Shown here: piece by piece, positions 17,334 to 25,116 of the stretch
Layout of the letters: each line of letters begins with the position of its first letter
Numbering within the stretch: position 1 is the first letter of the stretch
Source of the DNA: Treponema sp. UBA4377
Lineage (GTDB): Bacteria > Spirochaetota > Spirochaetia > Treponematales > Treponemataceae
Reading direction: 5' to 3'
Assembly (NCBI GenBank): GCA_002391235.1
Contig: DGRX01000010.1
Span: 1 to 40,629, forward strand
DNA: 40,629 bases
Translations under genes and position numbers: made by a program
Notes under the pieces: generated by a model
What the model saw: the letters and a program-made list of their open reading frames with translations, nothing else
Databases searched by the model: none
What the model was told of the DNA's origin: nothing

Positions 17334-17407
17334 GAGAGATTAGCGCAACTGGATAGAGCGTCGGCCTCCGGAGCCGAAGGCTGCGGGTTCAAATCCCGCA
17401 TCTCTCA
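17334..17407 (+). tRNA. tRNA-Arg (anticodon CCG)
   Basis: 74 nt. The acceptor stem pairs GAGAGAT (17334-17340) with ATCTCTC (17400-17406), with A as discriminator. The D arm contains AACTGGATA, the anticodon stem is TCGGC/GCCGA around loop CTCCGGA (anticodon CCG, reads CGG), and the T arm is GCGGG-TTCAAAT-CCCGC. CCA is not encoded. The last 16 nt are repeated 95 nt downstream. Confidence 0.96.
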
Positions 17408-17502
17408 TTATGCGTCCGGTCAAGGCGCGCTTCGCTTAAAGCCTTGACTCGGCCGCTTTGCGGCGCGAGCGCGATTGTCGCGCCGCAATCCCGCATCTCT
17501 CA
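17408..17502. repeat. Twin-hairpin insert bounded by a duplicated tRNA 3' end
   Basis: AATCCCGCATCTCTCA, the last 16 bases of the tRNA (17392-17407), recurs exactly at 17487-17502. The 79 bp between hold two adjacent perfect hairpins: GTCAAGGC/GCCTTGAC (8 bp) and GCGGCGCGA/TCGCGCCGC (9 bp). A duplicated tRNA end is what site-specific integration leaves behind, but here the interval has no room for genes. Confidence 0.8.
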
Positions 17503-17513
17503 AAAAACAAAAA

Positions 17514-17539
17514 AGGCTGTCGTTTAGACAGCCTCTTTT
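17514..17539. terminator. Bidirectional intrinsic terminator
   Basis: Stem AGGCTGTC (17514-17521), loop GTTTA, GACAGCCT (17527-17534). It is flanked by A-rich DNA on the left and CTTTT on the right. It ends the HEAT-repeat gene on the minus strand and probably the tRNA on the plus strand. Confidence 0.85.
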
Positions 17540-17565
17540 GTTTCTTGGCGACGCCTTGACCGTTG

Positions 17566-18273
17566 CTATTTTTTCTTGCTGTCTGAATCGTCAGATCCGC
17601 GGAGGTTGTTCAAAACCTCTTTGGCGCGGTTTCTGACCGGCTTTGCCAAGCGGTAGTCAACCGCGATTCTTTGCAAGGAAGAAAGCATCGGCTTTCTGTC
17701 TTTTGTGTTTTTGGCAAGCTTTTCGTAAGCGTTTACGATTTCGAGCGCCAAAGAGCTTGTCGGGTTCAATGTCTCGAAGCGGTCTGAGTAAAAGGCGATT
17801 GTGTTTGTCGTCTCGTCGTTGTCGTTAAAGCCAATCTCTCCAAGAGAGTTGATGGCGGCTGAAAGAACCATCGGCTCGTTGTCGGCGCGGACAATCTTGT
17901 TCAAAGTCTTGGCGGCTTCGGGCGTTCCGACCTTTCCCAAGATGCGGCAGGCTTCGCGGCGGACTTCCGGGAAGTTATTGCTTACGCGGCCTCTTGTGCG
18001 GCTTTGAGTGTTCGTTCCTTCGCCTGCCAAGTGGTCCAAAGAAACCATCATGTCGGGAGAAATCTTGCCGTTGTTGGCCGCCTCTTCCAAGAACTGCAGG
18101 GCCATCAACTTGTTCTCCAAATCGTCAGAATTGGAAAGCTCTTGAACTACGACGTCCTCCATCGAGCTCATGTATTCGCCCTCTACCGTGGACTCCTCTT
18201 CGCTCTGCGCGAAAGCCGCGAAAGAGAAAAGCGCCGCTGTGGCAAAAAGAACCGCGATTTTCTTAAGTTTCAT
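17566..18273 (-). CDS. Exported HEAT-repeat protein
   Basis: 235 residues with a Sec signal peptide (MKLKKIAVLFATAALFSFAAFAQ; cleavage after AFA). The mature part shows HEAT-type helical repeats: FPEVRREACRILGKVGTPEAAKTL, then PMVLSAAINSLGEIGF, and a C-terminal VRNRAKEVLNNLRG. Charged tail DDSDSKKK. Likely a periplasmic protein-protein interaction scaffold. A good promoter (18300-18328) and a GAGGAG ribosome site precede it. No enzyme motif is visible. Confidence 0.8.
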   Translation of the reverse strand: MKLKKIAVLFATAALFSFAAFAQSEEESTVEGEYMSSMEDVVVQELSNSDDLENKLMALQFLEEAANNGKISPDMMVSLDHLAGEGTNTQSRTRGRVSNNFPEVRREACRILGKVGTPEAAKTLNKIVRADNEPMVLSAAINSLGEIGFNDNDETTNTIAFYSDRFETLNPTSSLALEIVNAYEKLAKNTKDRKPMLSSLQRIAVDYRLAKPVRNRAKEVLNNLRGSDDSDSKKK

Positions 18274-18299
18274 AATAACTCCTCGTATATTCCTATATT

Positions 18300-18328
18300 A
18301 TATTATCGTCAAAAATAAAATAAATCAA
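18300..18328 (-). promoter_or_regulatory. Promoter of the HEAT-repeat gene
   Basis: On the minus strand, TTGATT (18323-18328), a 17-bp spacer, and TAATAT (18300-18305), followed by a normal leader with GAGGAG before the ATG at 18273. Confidence 0.65.
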
Positions 18329-18339
18329 GAAAAATTTAG

Positions 18340-18894
18340 TTACATTTGCGGAAGTTCGATCTTCCAGTCTCCGCCTTCCTTGACAAAGTTGTAGTAAACT
18401 GTAATCTTGGTTTTTTCGTCCTCGGTTTTTGTGACCTGAACGGCCTTTACGTCCTCCGCCGAATTATAGCGGATCTCGTCGATCTGTCGGCCTTTTCTTG
18501 ACGGAATGAAAACGTAATTAAAGTAGTCGTTCAAGTTCTTGAGCTTAAGGCCTTTCAACTCTTTGGGAAGCTTTTCGGACGCTTTTAAAAGAGTGTAGGA
18601 ATTGGACCAATATTTTTTTGAGTCTTCGGAAATGTACTTTAGCCAAGAGTTGAAGTCTTTTTTTGCCATGATGTCGTTCAGTTCGCCGATTTTTTTAAGA
18701 ATGGCGGCTTTGTCGGCGTTGAACGTTTCCTTTGAAACCACTTGGCCTTCAATTTTATTGATTGAGCGCTGGTACTCCAAGTCGTCTTCTTCTACGGCTG
18801 GCGCCGGAATCGGCTCTTGCTTTGTCGTCTCGCAGGCGGCGAATGCCAGTATAAAGGCGATTGGCGCGACTATTAATAATGAAATCTTTTTCAT
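18340..18894 (-). CDS. Small lipoprotein of unknown function
   Basis: 184 residues from the ATG at 18894 (MKKISLLIVAPIAFILAFAACETTKQ). The lipobox is FAAC, then a Pro/Glu linker. The mature part, about 155 residues, is helical then beta (KISVYYNFVKEGGDWKIELPQM-like ending) and resembles the NTF2-like fold seen in small bacterial lipoproteins (ending in GGDWKI); that fold assignment is tentative. The longer frame upstream would include the promoter and is rejected. TTGATT (18925-18930), 17 bp, TATAAT (18902-18907) ends 7 nt before the ATG, with no ribosome site, so the mRNA should be leaderless. Confidence 0.75.
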   Translation of the reverse strand: MKKISLLIVAPIAFILAFAACETTKQEPIPAPAVEEDDLEYQRSINKIEGQVVSKETFNADKAAILKKIGELNDIMAKKDFNSWLKYISEDSKKYWSNSYTLLKASEKLPKELKGLKLKNLNDYFNYVFIPSRKGRQIDEIRYNSAEDVKAVQVTKTEDEKTKITVYYNFVKEGGDWKIELPQM

Positions 18895-18901
18895 AAAAGG
18901 G

Positions 18902-18930
18902 ATTATACAACACCTTTCGCAGAAAATCAA
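18902..18930 (-). promoter_or_regulatory. Promoter of the small lipoprotein, leaderless type
   Basis: TTGATT-17 bp-TATAAT on the minus strand, placed just past the acpS stop codon. Seven bases separate the -10 box from the ATG at 18894, so transcription should begin at or within a base of the start codon. Confidence 0.75.
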
Positions 18931-18950
18931 GGGGCTTGCGTAACAGGAAA

Positions 18951-19364
18951 TTATATTTCTATTATTACTTGCGCGGCGGCGTATTCTTTTTCGTGGGTCA
19001 GCGAAACGAATATTTTGGCCTTTTTCCACTTGGGGCAGCGCTTTTTCAATGCTTCAAGCGCGGTTTTTTCAAGGATTAGGGCCGGTTTGCCGTTGGCGTC
19101 TTTTTCGATATGCAAATCCCTTAGGTCAAAGACAAGGCCGCTTCCAAGCGCCTTTGAAAAAGCCTCTTTTGCCGCAAAGCGCGCCGCGTAATGCTGGCTG
19201 GCCGCGCTTGTTTTGGCCGGGCTTGAGGGCTGGGATTTGTCCTGGTCTGAACGGGCCTGCCACAGTTCCTTTGGGTTAAAAAAGCGCTCTGTCATTCCCG
19301 GGCTTTGAATCCATTTTTCAAAGCGGGAGCATTTGGCCAAGTCTATGCCCACGCCAAAAATCAT
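18951..19364 (-). CDS. acpS: Holo-[acyl-carrier-protein] synthase
   Basis: 137 residues. It transfers 4'-phosphopantetheine from CoA to acyl carrier protein. GVGIDLAKCSRF carries the magnesium-binding Asp8, and RFAAKEAFSKALGSGL the catalytic Glu. FVSLTHEKEYAAA near the end is the family's SxSH-like strand. A hydrophilic insertion of about 15 residues (DQDKSQPSSPAKTS) separates the two motifs. It overlaps cdaR by 4 nt. Confidence 0.93.
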   Translation of the reverse strand: MIFGVGIDLAKCSRFEKWIQSPGMTERFFNPKELWQARSDQDKSQPSSPAKTSAASQHYAARFAAKEAFSKALGSGLVFDLRDLHIEKDANGKPALILEKTALEALKKRCPKWKKAKIFVSLTHEKEYAAAQVIIEI

Positions 19365-20365
19365 TGGCCCGCTCCGTTTTGGTTAAAGACAGCGCCGGGA
19401 AGAATTTCGTCGACGACTTCCGCCGGCGGCCGTTCCTTTACGACAAGCTTGACGTTTTCAAGGCTCACGCTTTCCAAGTGGAATTCCTGGGGAATCAAAA
19501 CCGACACAGGAAGCGTGTATTCGCCTGGCTCCGTTATTTCGCCCAAGTCGACGCTAAGCGTGTCCGGGTTTGGCGTCCAGTCTTCCATAATCAAGCGCGG
19601 GCCTCTTAGCGTCACCGAGCCAGAGGCTTTAAATTCGCATTCAAAGTCGGGCGCAAGGTTTTTAAGAACAATCGAAAGGTTCCTGAATTCTTGGATTCCT
19701 TCTTGGTAGTCCATGTTCACTTTTATGTCGCATTCGTCCAAGTCCATGACCTTTATCATTCGGTTGATGTTCATCAGCTTTATCTTTTGGCTAAAGGAAG
19801 AATTTTTGTCGTCGATCACGATCGGCTCGGTGGAGATTGACTCTACGCTTTGCACGATGGAGCGGGGGCCGTAAATGCTGACAAATTCCGGATCCGACTG
19901 GAAGGACTCGACGACATAGCCGTCCATCGGCGCTCCCGCGAATTGCGGAACCACTTTCACGGCACTGACAAGGTTCCTTTCCAAATGCACCTTGACTTTT
20001 TCTGGATAGACCGTCACTTGGAGCGGATTCATCTCGACGATGTTTGAGGGCAGGTCGATCGAAATCGGAACGTCGTATGTTCCCTCCTGCGTTATCCAGC
20101 TTAAGTCAAGTTGCGCCAAGATGTTTTCGGCGGTAATCTTGCTTATGTTTTCGGCTGAGGTTCTTATCGTCACGCTCACGCTTGAAGGAATGTGGGTTGA
20201 GGAAACCATCTCTCCCTCTTGAAGGACTTTTAGCGTTACGGGAACGCTTTTTTGCTCAAGGGACGTGTAGCGGTTGAAAAGGTAAAAGAGACAGGCGATC
20301 ACGACGCAAAGGGCCTTTATTGGCCAGTTGCGCCTAAGCTTTTCCAATAAGGGCTTTATTTTCAT
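19361..20365 (-). CDS. cdaR: YbbR-domain protein, regulator of the c-di-AMP cyclase
   Basis: 334 residues. One N-terminal membrane helix (IKALCVVIACLFYLF, about 16-31) anchors an extracytoplasmic part built of YbbR-like repeats (EYTVPISIDL-type strands; EPGEYTLPVSVLIPQEF; YGPRSIVQSVESI). In Firmicutes CdaR binds and modulates CdaA, encoded next to it. Here the two genes overlap by 32 nt, so the same partnership is inferred. Confidence 0.88.
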   Translation of the reverse strand: MKIKPLLEKLRRNWPIKALCVVIACLFYLFNRYTSLEQKSVPVTLKVLQEGEMVSSTHIPSSVSVTIRTSAENISKITAENILAQLDLSWITQEGTYDVPISIDLPSNIVEMNPLQVTVYPEKVKVHLERNLVSAVKVVPQFAGAPMDGYVVESFQSDPEFVSIYGPRSIVQSVESISTEPIVIDDKNSSFSQKIKLMNINRMIKVMDLDECDIKVNMDYQEGIQEFRNLSIVLKNLAPDFECEFKASGSVTLRGPRLIMEDWTPNPDTLSVDLGEITEPGEYTLPVSVLIPQEFHLESVSLENVKLVVKERPPAEVVDEILPGAVFNQNGAGQ

Positions 20366-21158
20366 CTACAGAATCCTCTATCTTGTATTGGTCGGGCGTT
20401 ATGTTCAGCAAGGCTACAAGGGTCTTTGTCAATTCCGGCATCGACAAGTCGTAGTGCAGCTTGGAGTCGTAGGAAAGGCTTATCGCGCCTGTTTCCTCCG
20501 AAACCACCAGGACTACGGCGTCCGTCGTTTCCGCCAAGCCCAGCGAGGCGCGGTGGCGGGTTCCGAATGTTTTCTTTATGTCGTACTGTTCGCTTAAAGG
20601 CAAAAAGCAGCCGGCGGCGATGATTTTGTCGCCTTGGATTATCACCGCTCCGTCGTGCAAGGGCGTGTCGTACTTGAAGATTGTGACCAAAAGGCTTGAC
20701 GACAAGTCTGCGTTTATTCTTGTTCCGGTCTTCGCTATGTCGTCCAGCTTTGTGTGGCGCATGAACACGGCCAGCATTCCGCGCCTTTGCTTTGAAAGAA
20801 TTTCGGCGGCCATCAAAACCGAGTCCACGTAGGAATGCTTTGAGCGGCTTTTAAAGCTGAACCATTCCTTTTGGCCCAGCTTTAAAAAGATTTTTCGGAT
20901 TTCTGGCTGGAAGACGATCGCGAACACGACGACCAAGCCGGGCGCGAGCGATTGCAAAAGGCGGTGAAGGGTTTCAAGCCTTAAAATGGCCGCGGCGGCG
21001 TAGGCGAGCGCGATGATGACCGCTCCGCGCAAAATCTGGATCGAGTTGGCGCCGACGACGATTTGATAGGCCTTGTATAATATGAAGGCCAAAATTCCTA
21101 TGTCCAAAAAGGGCCGGATAAGGTTGTATACGGCCAACAACTTTTCAACTGCCAGCAT
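20334..21158 (-). CDS. cdaA: Membrane diadenylate cyclase (c-di-AMP synthase)
   Basis: 274 residues. Three membrane helices occupy the first 85 or so. The DAC (DisA_N) domain follows, with the catalytic DGA in YDTPLHDGAVII (about residue 168) and RHR in FGTRHRASLG (about 202). The product c-di-AMP controls osmolyte transport and wall homeostasis in other bacteria. It overlaps folP upstream by 14 nt and cdaR downstream by 32 nt. Confidence 0.95.
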   Translation of the reverse strand: MLAVEKLLAVYNLIRPFLDIGILAFILYKAYQIVVGANSIQILRGAVIIALAYAAAAILRLETLHRLLQSLAPGLVVVFAIVFQPEIRKIFLKLGQKEWFSFKSRSKHSYVDSVLMAAEILSKQRRGMLAVFMRHTKLDDIAKTGTRINADLSSSLLVTIFKYDTPLHDGAVIIQGDKIIAAGCFLPLSEQYDIKKTFGTRHRASLGLAETTDAVVLVVSEETGAISLSYDSKLHYDLSMPELTKTLVALLNITPDQYKIEDSVDENKALIGKA

Positions 21159-21972
21159 TCAATATTTCCTTTATAACTTTTACAGAATCAACCGCCGCGG
21201 CCGTGTCGTGGACGCGGATCATTGAAACTCCGTTCAAAATCGAATAGACGTTCGCGCTTACGGTTCCCCAAAGGCGGTCTTTCACTTCGCGGCCGCAAAC
21301 TTGTCCAAAGAAGCTTTTCCTTGAAAGCGCCATCAAGACCATGTACTTTCTTTGGCAAAGCTCTCCGGCCCTTTTTATCAAGACCGCGTTTTGGGCTGTG
21401 TTCTTTCCAAAGCCTACGCCTGGATCCACTATTATCTTATCGGAAGAAATCCCGCTTTGCAAAGCGAAATTTGCTCTCGCTTCCAAATAGCCGTTTACTT
21501 CGGCAAAGACGTCGGCGTAGTTTGTGTCGTTTTGCATTATAGCGGGAATTCCCTTTTTGTGCATCAGTATCACAGGGATTTTTGTCTTGGCGCAAAAGGC
21601 GGCCAGGCGCGGATCGTCTTCCATCGCCGAAACATCGTTCAATATGTCGGCGCCGGCGTCGTAGGCCGCGCTCATTACGTCGTACTTGCGCGTGTCCACC
21701 GATATCGGAATGTCGGAATGGCGGCGGATTTTTTTTATGACGGGAACCACGCGCTTTATTTCTTCCTTTGCGTCTATGTAGCGGCTTCCGGGCCGGGTCG
21801 ACTCTCCGCCGACGTCGATTATGTCGGCGCCTTGGCTTATGTGCTTTTTTGCAAGCCAAAATCCGCCGCGGCTTTGGGCAAAGAAGGAGTCGCGGTCGGC
21901 GTTTACGATCGACATTACAAAGGCGGGGTTTTGCGTTTCTATCGTCCTAGAGGCTAGTTTAAGAACGGGCAT
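21145..21972 (-). CDS. folP: Dihydropteroate synthase, with altered loop 1
   Basis: 275 residues. It condenses p-aminobenzoate with the pterin pyrophosphate in folate synthesis. DVGGESTRPGS (residues about 52-62), SVDTRKYDV, DILNDVSAME, VDPGVGFGK and LSRKSFFG are all family motifs. The first signature, normally N-x-TPDSF, reads SIVNADRDSFF here (about residues 21-31): the Thr-Pro pair is gone. It overlaps dxs by 14 nt and cdaA by 14 nt. Confidence 0.92.
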   Translation of the reverse strand: MPVLKLASRTIETQNPAFVMSIVNADRDSFFAQSRGGFWLAKKHISQGADIIDVGGESTRPGSRYIDAKEEIKRVVPVIKKIRRHSDIPISVDTRKYDVMSAAYDAGADILNDVSAMEDDPRLAAFCAKTKIPVILMHKKGIPAIMQNDTNYADVFAEVNGYLEARANFALQSGISSDKIIVDPGVGFGKNTAQNAVLIKRAGELCQRKYMVLMALSRKSFFGQVCGREVKDRLWGTVSANVYSILNGVSMIRVHDTAAAVDSVKVIKEILNAGS

Positions 21973-23902
21973 TTTTTCCTCCCGCTTCTTGGCGAGCGTT
22001 GATTTGGTTCAAGAGGCCCAAGGCCGCCCTCTGTATGTCGTTGGGCGACAAAAAGGCGTTTTCCAAAACCTGCTCGCGGCTTCCTTGCGAAGGAAACTTT
22101 TGTCCAAAGGCGAGCGTTTGGACAAAAGAGAAGGAGCGCCTTCTGGCCTCAAGCTCCAGCTCCTCTCCAAAGCCGCCTTGCTTTATTCCGTCCTCAACGA
22201 TCACAAGCGCGTCGTAACTTTTGCAAACGCCAAAGAAAGCGTCAAAGTCGAAGGGCTTTAAAAAGCGCGGGTTGTATATGTCCGCGCGGACGCCTTGCAG
22301 CAAGAGGGAGCGGGCGGCGACAAGCGTTTCCGAGAACATCGAGCCTGTCGCGCAGAGCAAGACGCGCCTTTCGTTTTGGGGAGCGGAATCGTCGTCCGGC
22401 AAAAGCGATGGCGCGAAGCTTTCGGACTTTACAAGGACGCCGCGGCCTTCGACAAGCGGCTCGCTAAAAGAGGCAAATTCCGACGGGCAGGATTTTTTGG
22501 GATAGCGGATTACGACCGCGCCTTTTGCGTTGGCCGCCCAGTCAAGGCAAAGGTCCAGTTCCGCCGCCGAGGCCGGAGCCATAATCGCAAGGTTCGGGAC
22601 GCTTTTTAAAAGCGCGATGTCAAAGATTCCCTGGTGGGTCTCGCCGTCGCCGGGAACCGCTCCGCTTCTGTCAAGGACAAAAACCGCGCGCAAGTTCGGC
22701 AGGCATATGTCGTGGATTATTTGGTCAACCGCTCGCTGGATGAAGGTTGAGTAAATGCAAACGACCGGTAGCGTTCCGCCCTTTGAAAGGCCGGCCGCGA
22801 ATGTCACCGCGTGCTCTTCTGCGATTCCGACGTCAAAGAAACGGTCGGGAAAATGGCGGGCGAATGAAGCCAAGCCGGTTCCCTTGCTCATCGCCGCCGT
22901 GATCGCCGCGACCTTGGGATTCTTTTGGGCCAGGCGGACAATAGAGCGCGAGAAATTTTCGGTGAAGCTTTCGGCGTCGAATTTTTCGACAGAGCCGTCG
23001 GCGATGTTAAAGGGGCCGATGCCGTGGAAAAGCTCCGGGTTGTCCTCGGCCGGCGAGTAGCCCTTTCCCTTTTTTGTAATGACATGGACGACAGCCGGCT
23101 TTCTTAGCTTTTTTACGCGCTCGAAAACTTTTTCCATTTCCTTTATGTCGTGTCCGTTCAGCGGGCCGGCGTACTCAAAGCCCAAGTCGACGAACATGTT
23201 GTTGCTCAGCAAAAGGCCCTTTAGTCCGCGCTTGAATCTAAAAATGAATTTTTGGAGGAAGCGGCTTCCCGGAAGCCTAGAAACGATTTTGTCAATCGCC
23301 CGCCTTACCGACTGGTATTGGATTGACATTGTAAGGCTTGAAAGGTATCGCGAAAGGCTTCCTTCGCTGGGCGAGATTGACATTTGGTTGTCGTTTAAGA
23401 CTACGATTAAATTCTTTGCGTCGCGGCCCGCGTTTAGAAGGCCCTCGTAGGCGAGTCCTCCGGTCAAGGCGCCGTCGCCGATAACCGCGATGACCTTTCC
23501 TTCCGTTCCTTGAAGCTCGCGCGCCTTTAAAAGCCCAAGCGCCTGCGAGATTGAAGTTGAGGCGTGGCCGTTGTCAAAAAAGTCGTGCTCGCTTTCGTTC
23601 TCCCTTGTAAAGCCTGACATTCCGCCGCCTTGCCTAAGCGTGCCAAAGCGGTCAAAGCGGCCTGTCAAAAGTTTGTGCGCGTAGCACTGGTGGCTTACGT
23701 CAAAAACGATTGCGTCTTTTGGCGAGGAGAAAACTTTGTGCAAGGCGATCGTCAGCTCCACGACGCCAAGGTTTGAGGCAAGGTGGCCGCCGTTCTTTCC
23801 GACAGTGTCGATTATCGTCCGCCTGATTTCAGAGGCCAGCTCGCGCAGCTCTTTGTGAGAAAGTTTTTTTATGTCGTCAGGCGATTTGATTTGGGAAAGC
23901 AA
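21959..23902 (-). CDS. dxs: 1-deoxy-D-xylulose-5-phosphate synthase
   Basis: 647 residues from a TTG start at 23902 (LSQIKSPDDIKKL). GGAG stands 6 nt before it; the longer frame reaches into the upstream terminator and has no ribosome site. First enzyme of the MEP pathway, thiamine-diphosphate dependent. Motifs: GKNGGHLASNLGVVELTIALH, VSHQCYAHKLLTGR, the ThDP site GDGALTGGLAYEGLNN-like region (IGDGALTGG...LNDNQMSIS), and the transketolase pyrimidine domain DVGIAEEHAVTFAAGL. Head of a dxs-folP-cdaA-cdaR-acpS operon in which every junction overlaps. Confidence 0.95.
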   Translation of the reverse strand: MLSQIKSPDDIKKLSHKELRELASEIRRTIIDTVGKNGGHLASNLGVVELTIALHKVFSSPKDAIVFDVSHQCYAHKLLTGRFDRFGTLRQGGGMSGFTRENESEHDFFDNGHASTSISQALGLLKARELQGTEGKVIAVIGDGALTGGLAYEGLLNAGRDAKNLIVVLNDNQMSISPSEGSLSRYLSSLTMSIQYQSVRRAIDKIVSRLPGSRFLQKFIFRFKRGLKGLLLSNNMFVDLGFEYAGPLNGHDIKEMEKVFERVKKLRKPAVVHVITKKGKGYSPAEDNPELFHGIGPFNIADGSVEKFDAESFTENFSRSIVRLAQKNPKVAAITAAMSKGTGLASFARHFPDRFFDVGIAEEHAVTFAAGLSKGGTLPVVCIYSTFIQRAVDQIIHDICLPNLRAVFVLDRSGAVPGDGETHQGIFDIALLKSVPNLAIMAPASAAELDLCLDWAANAKGAVVIRYPKKSCPSEFASFSEPLVEGRGVLVKSESFAPSLLPDDDSAPQNERRVLLCATGSMFSETLVAARSLLLQGVRADIYNPRFLKPFDFDAFFGVCKSYDALVIVEDGIKQGGFGEELELEARRRSFSFVQTLAFGQKFPSQGSREQVLENAFLSPNDIQRAALGLLNQINARQEAGGKNARS

Positions 23903-23933
23903 AAAAAACTCCTGCAGAAAAAATGGTTTGAGG

Positions 23934-23971
23934 TTAAAAAAAAAAGACTGCCGTTTAAGCGCAGCAGTCTT
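23934..23971 (-). terminator. Strong intrinsic terminator before dxs
   Basis: On the minus strand, AAGACTGC and GCAGTCTT pair (23964-23971 with 23944-23951) and are followed by a run of ten T (positions 23936-23945 are A on the plus strand). It follows the stop codon of the 29-residue gene by 8 nt. The dxs start is 34 nt further, with no promoter visible between. Confidence 0.85.
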
Positions 23972-23979
23972 TTGCGGCA

Positions 23980-24069
23980 TTACTTGCTCTTATGCCGATT
24001 TCTTCTAAGCATCTTCTTTCGCTTATGAGTCGCCATCTTCTGGCGCTTTCGCTTTTTACCACAAGGCAT
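23980..24069 (-). CDS. Tiny ribosomal-type protein, AURKAIP1/COX24 (mS38/bS22-like)
   Basis: 29 residues: MPCGKKRKRQKMATHKRKKM then LRRNRHKSK. Fourteen or more Lys and Arg residues and the KRKRxKMxTHKxKKxxRxxRHK pattern match the AURKAIP1/COX24 family, small ribosome-bound proteins related to mitochondrial mS38 and mycobacterial bS22. AGGAG precedes the ATG. A promoter (TTGACC-17 bp-CATAAT, 24110-24138) lies upstream and a strong terminator follows, so it is probably a single, highly expressed gene. A role in the ribosome is inferred from the family. Confidence 0.85.
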   Translation of the reverse strand: MPCGKKRKRQKMATHKRKKMLRRNRHKSK

Positions 24070-24109
24070 TTGCTAGGCTCCTATAAAAGTTAGTATCGAT
24101 ACGAAAGGC

Positions 24110-24138
24110 ATTATGCGCTTTTTTTCAATTTTGGTCAA
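24110..24138 (-). promoter_or_regulatory. Promoter of the 29-residue gene
   Basis: TTGACC (24133-24138), 17-bp spacer, CATAAT (24110-24115), reading leftward, between the miaA stop codon and the AGGAG of the small gene. Confidence 0.6.
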
Positions 24139-24168
24139 GTGCCGCTCGTGTTTTTTGTACGCAAGACC

Positions 24169-25116
24169 TTAATCGCTTTGTTTTGCGATGATTTTTGCCA
24201 AGTCCGCTTTGGCGTCGGATTCTTGGCTGACGCGGATTGTCGTGGCGCCGGGAATGCCGCGGGTAAAGACGTATTGCTTTTTGGCGTATTTTTTTGAGTC
24301 GCGCTTGATTCTTTCCTTTATTTCTTCTGTCGCAAGCGGGGAGCCGTTGTCCTTTGTCTCAAAGAATTCGCGGTAGCCGATGGCCTGCATTCCCGGATCC
24401 TCTTTTTTGAAGCTGGCCATAAGGCCGCGCGCCTCGGACTCCAAGCCGGCCTCGAACATCTTGTCGACACGGGCCTCTATCCTTTTATACAAGTCGTCGC
24501 GGTCGCGTTCCAGGATTATGGTTGTAAAGTCGTAGCGGTCGCGCAATTTTGGGCTTTGGGCAAAGGCGGCGCGCGGCTTTCCGCTTGTCTCTACGATTTC
24601 AAGCGCTCGCAAAACCCGGTAGCTGTCGGCGGGGTCGATTTTCGCGGCGGAGTCGGGGTCCAATTGCAAAAGCTTTTTCCACATTTCGGCAGGCCCCCGT
24701 TCCAAAAGCTCCTCCTGCAAGGCTTTCCTTGCCTTGGGGTCGCTTGGCGGAGTCGCGGGAAGGCCCAGCAAAAAGGCCCGTATATAAAAGCCCGTTCCCC
24801 CGCAAACAATCGGAAGCTTTCCCTCTTTGTGAAAGCGGTCGCAAAGCGCGTCGGCCTCTTGGACAAATTCGGCCACGGAATACTGTTCGTTTGGATTTTT
24901 AATGTCTATTAAATAGTGCGGAAGACTTTTTTGTTCCGCCGGGGAGGGTTTTGCCGTTCCTATGTCCATTCCTCTATACACTTGCATAGAGTCTCCGGAA
25001 ATCACGCGCGCCCCGCCGTTCCCGCCAAAAAGGCTGAGCAAAAGCTCTGTCTTTCCTGTGGCGGTCGGAGCGAAGATGACAAGGACCGGCGTTTTGTCGG
25101 AAGCCTTATTCCGCAA
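24169..25116 (-). CDS. miaA: tRNA dimethylallyltransferase
   Basis: 315 residues. It adds an isopentenyl group to A37 of tRNAs reading UNN codons, using the dimethylallyl diphosphate made by the MEP pathway. The P-loop is APTATGKTELL (the family usually has GPTASGKT). SGDSMQVYRGMDIGTAKP, LPHYLIDIKNPNEQYSVAEF, PIVCGGTGFYIRAFL and QAIGYREF are all diagnostic. The start is a TTG at 25116 that overlaps rpoZ by 11 nt; there is no strong ribosome site, so coupling to rpoZ translation is likely. Confidence 0.94.
   Translation of the reverse strand: MRNKASDKTPVLVIFAPTATGKTELLLSLFGGNGGARVISGDSMQVYRGMDIGTAKPSPAEQKSLPHYLIDIKNPNEQYSVAEFVQEADALCDRFHKEGKLPIVCGGTGFYIRAFLLGLPATPPSDPKARKALQEELLERGPAEMWKKLLQLDPDSAAKIDPADSYRVLRALEIVETSGKPRAAFAQSPKLRDRYDFTTIILERDRDDLYKRIEARVDKMFEAGLESEARGLMASFKKEDPGMQAIGYREFFETKDNGSPLATEEIKERIKRDSKKYAKKQYVFTRGIPGATTIRVSQESDAKADLAKIIAKQSD

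Noticed and set aside
23903..23980. 26-residue N-terminal extension of Dxs
   Set aside because: It would be translated through the terminator hairpin and T10 run; GGAG with a TTG at 23902 gives the normal Dxs N-terminus.
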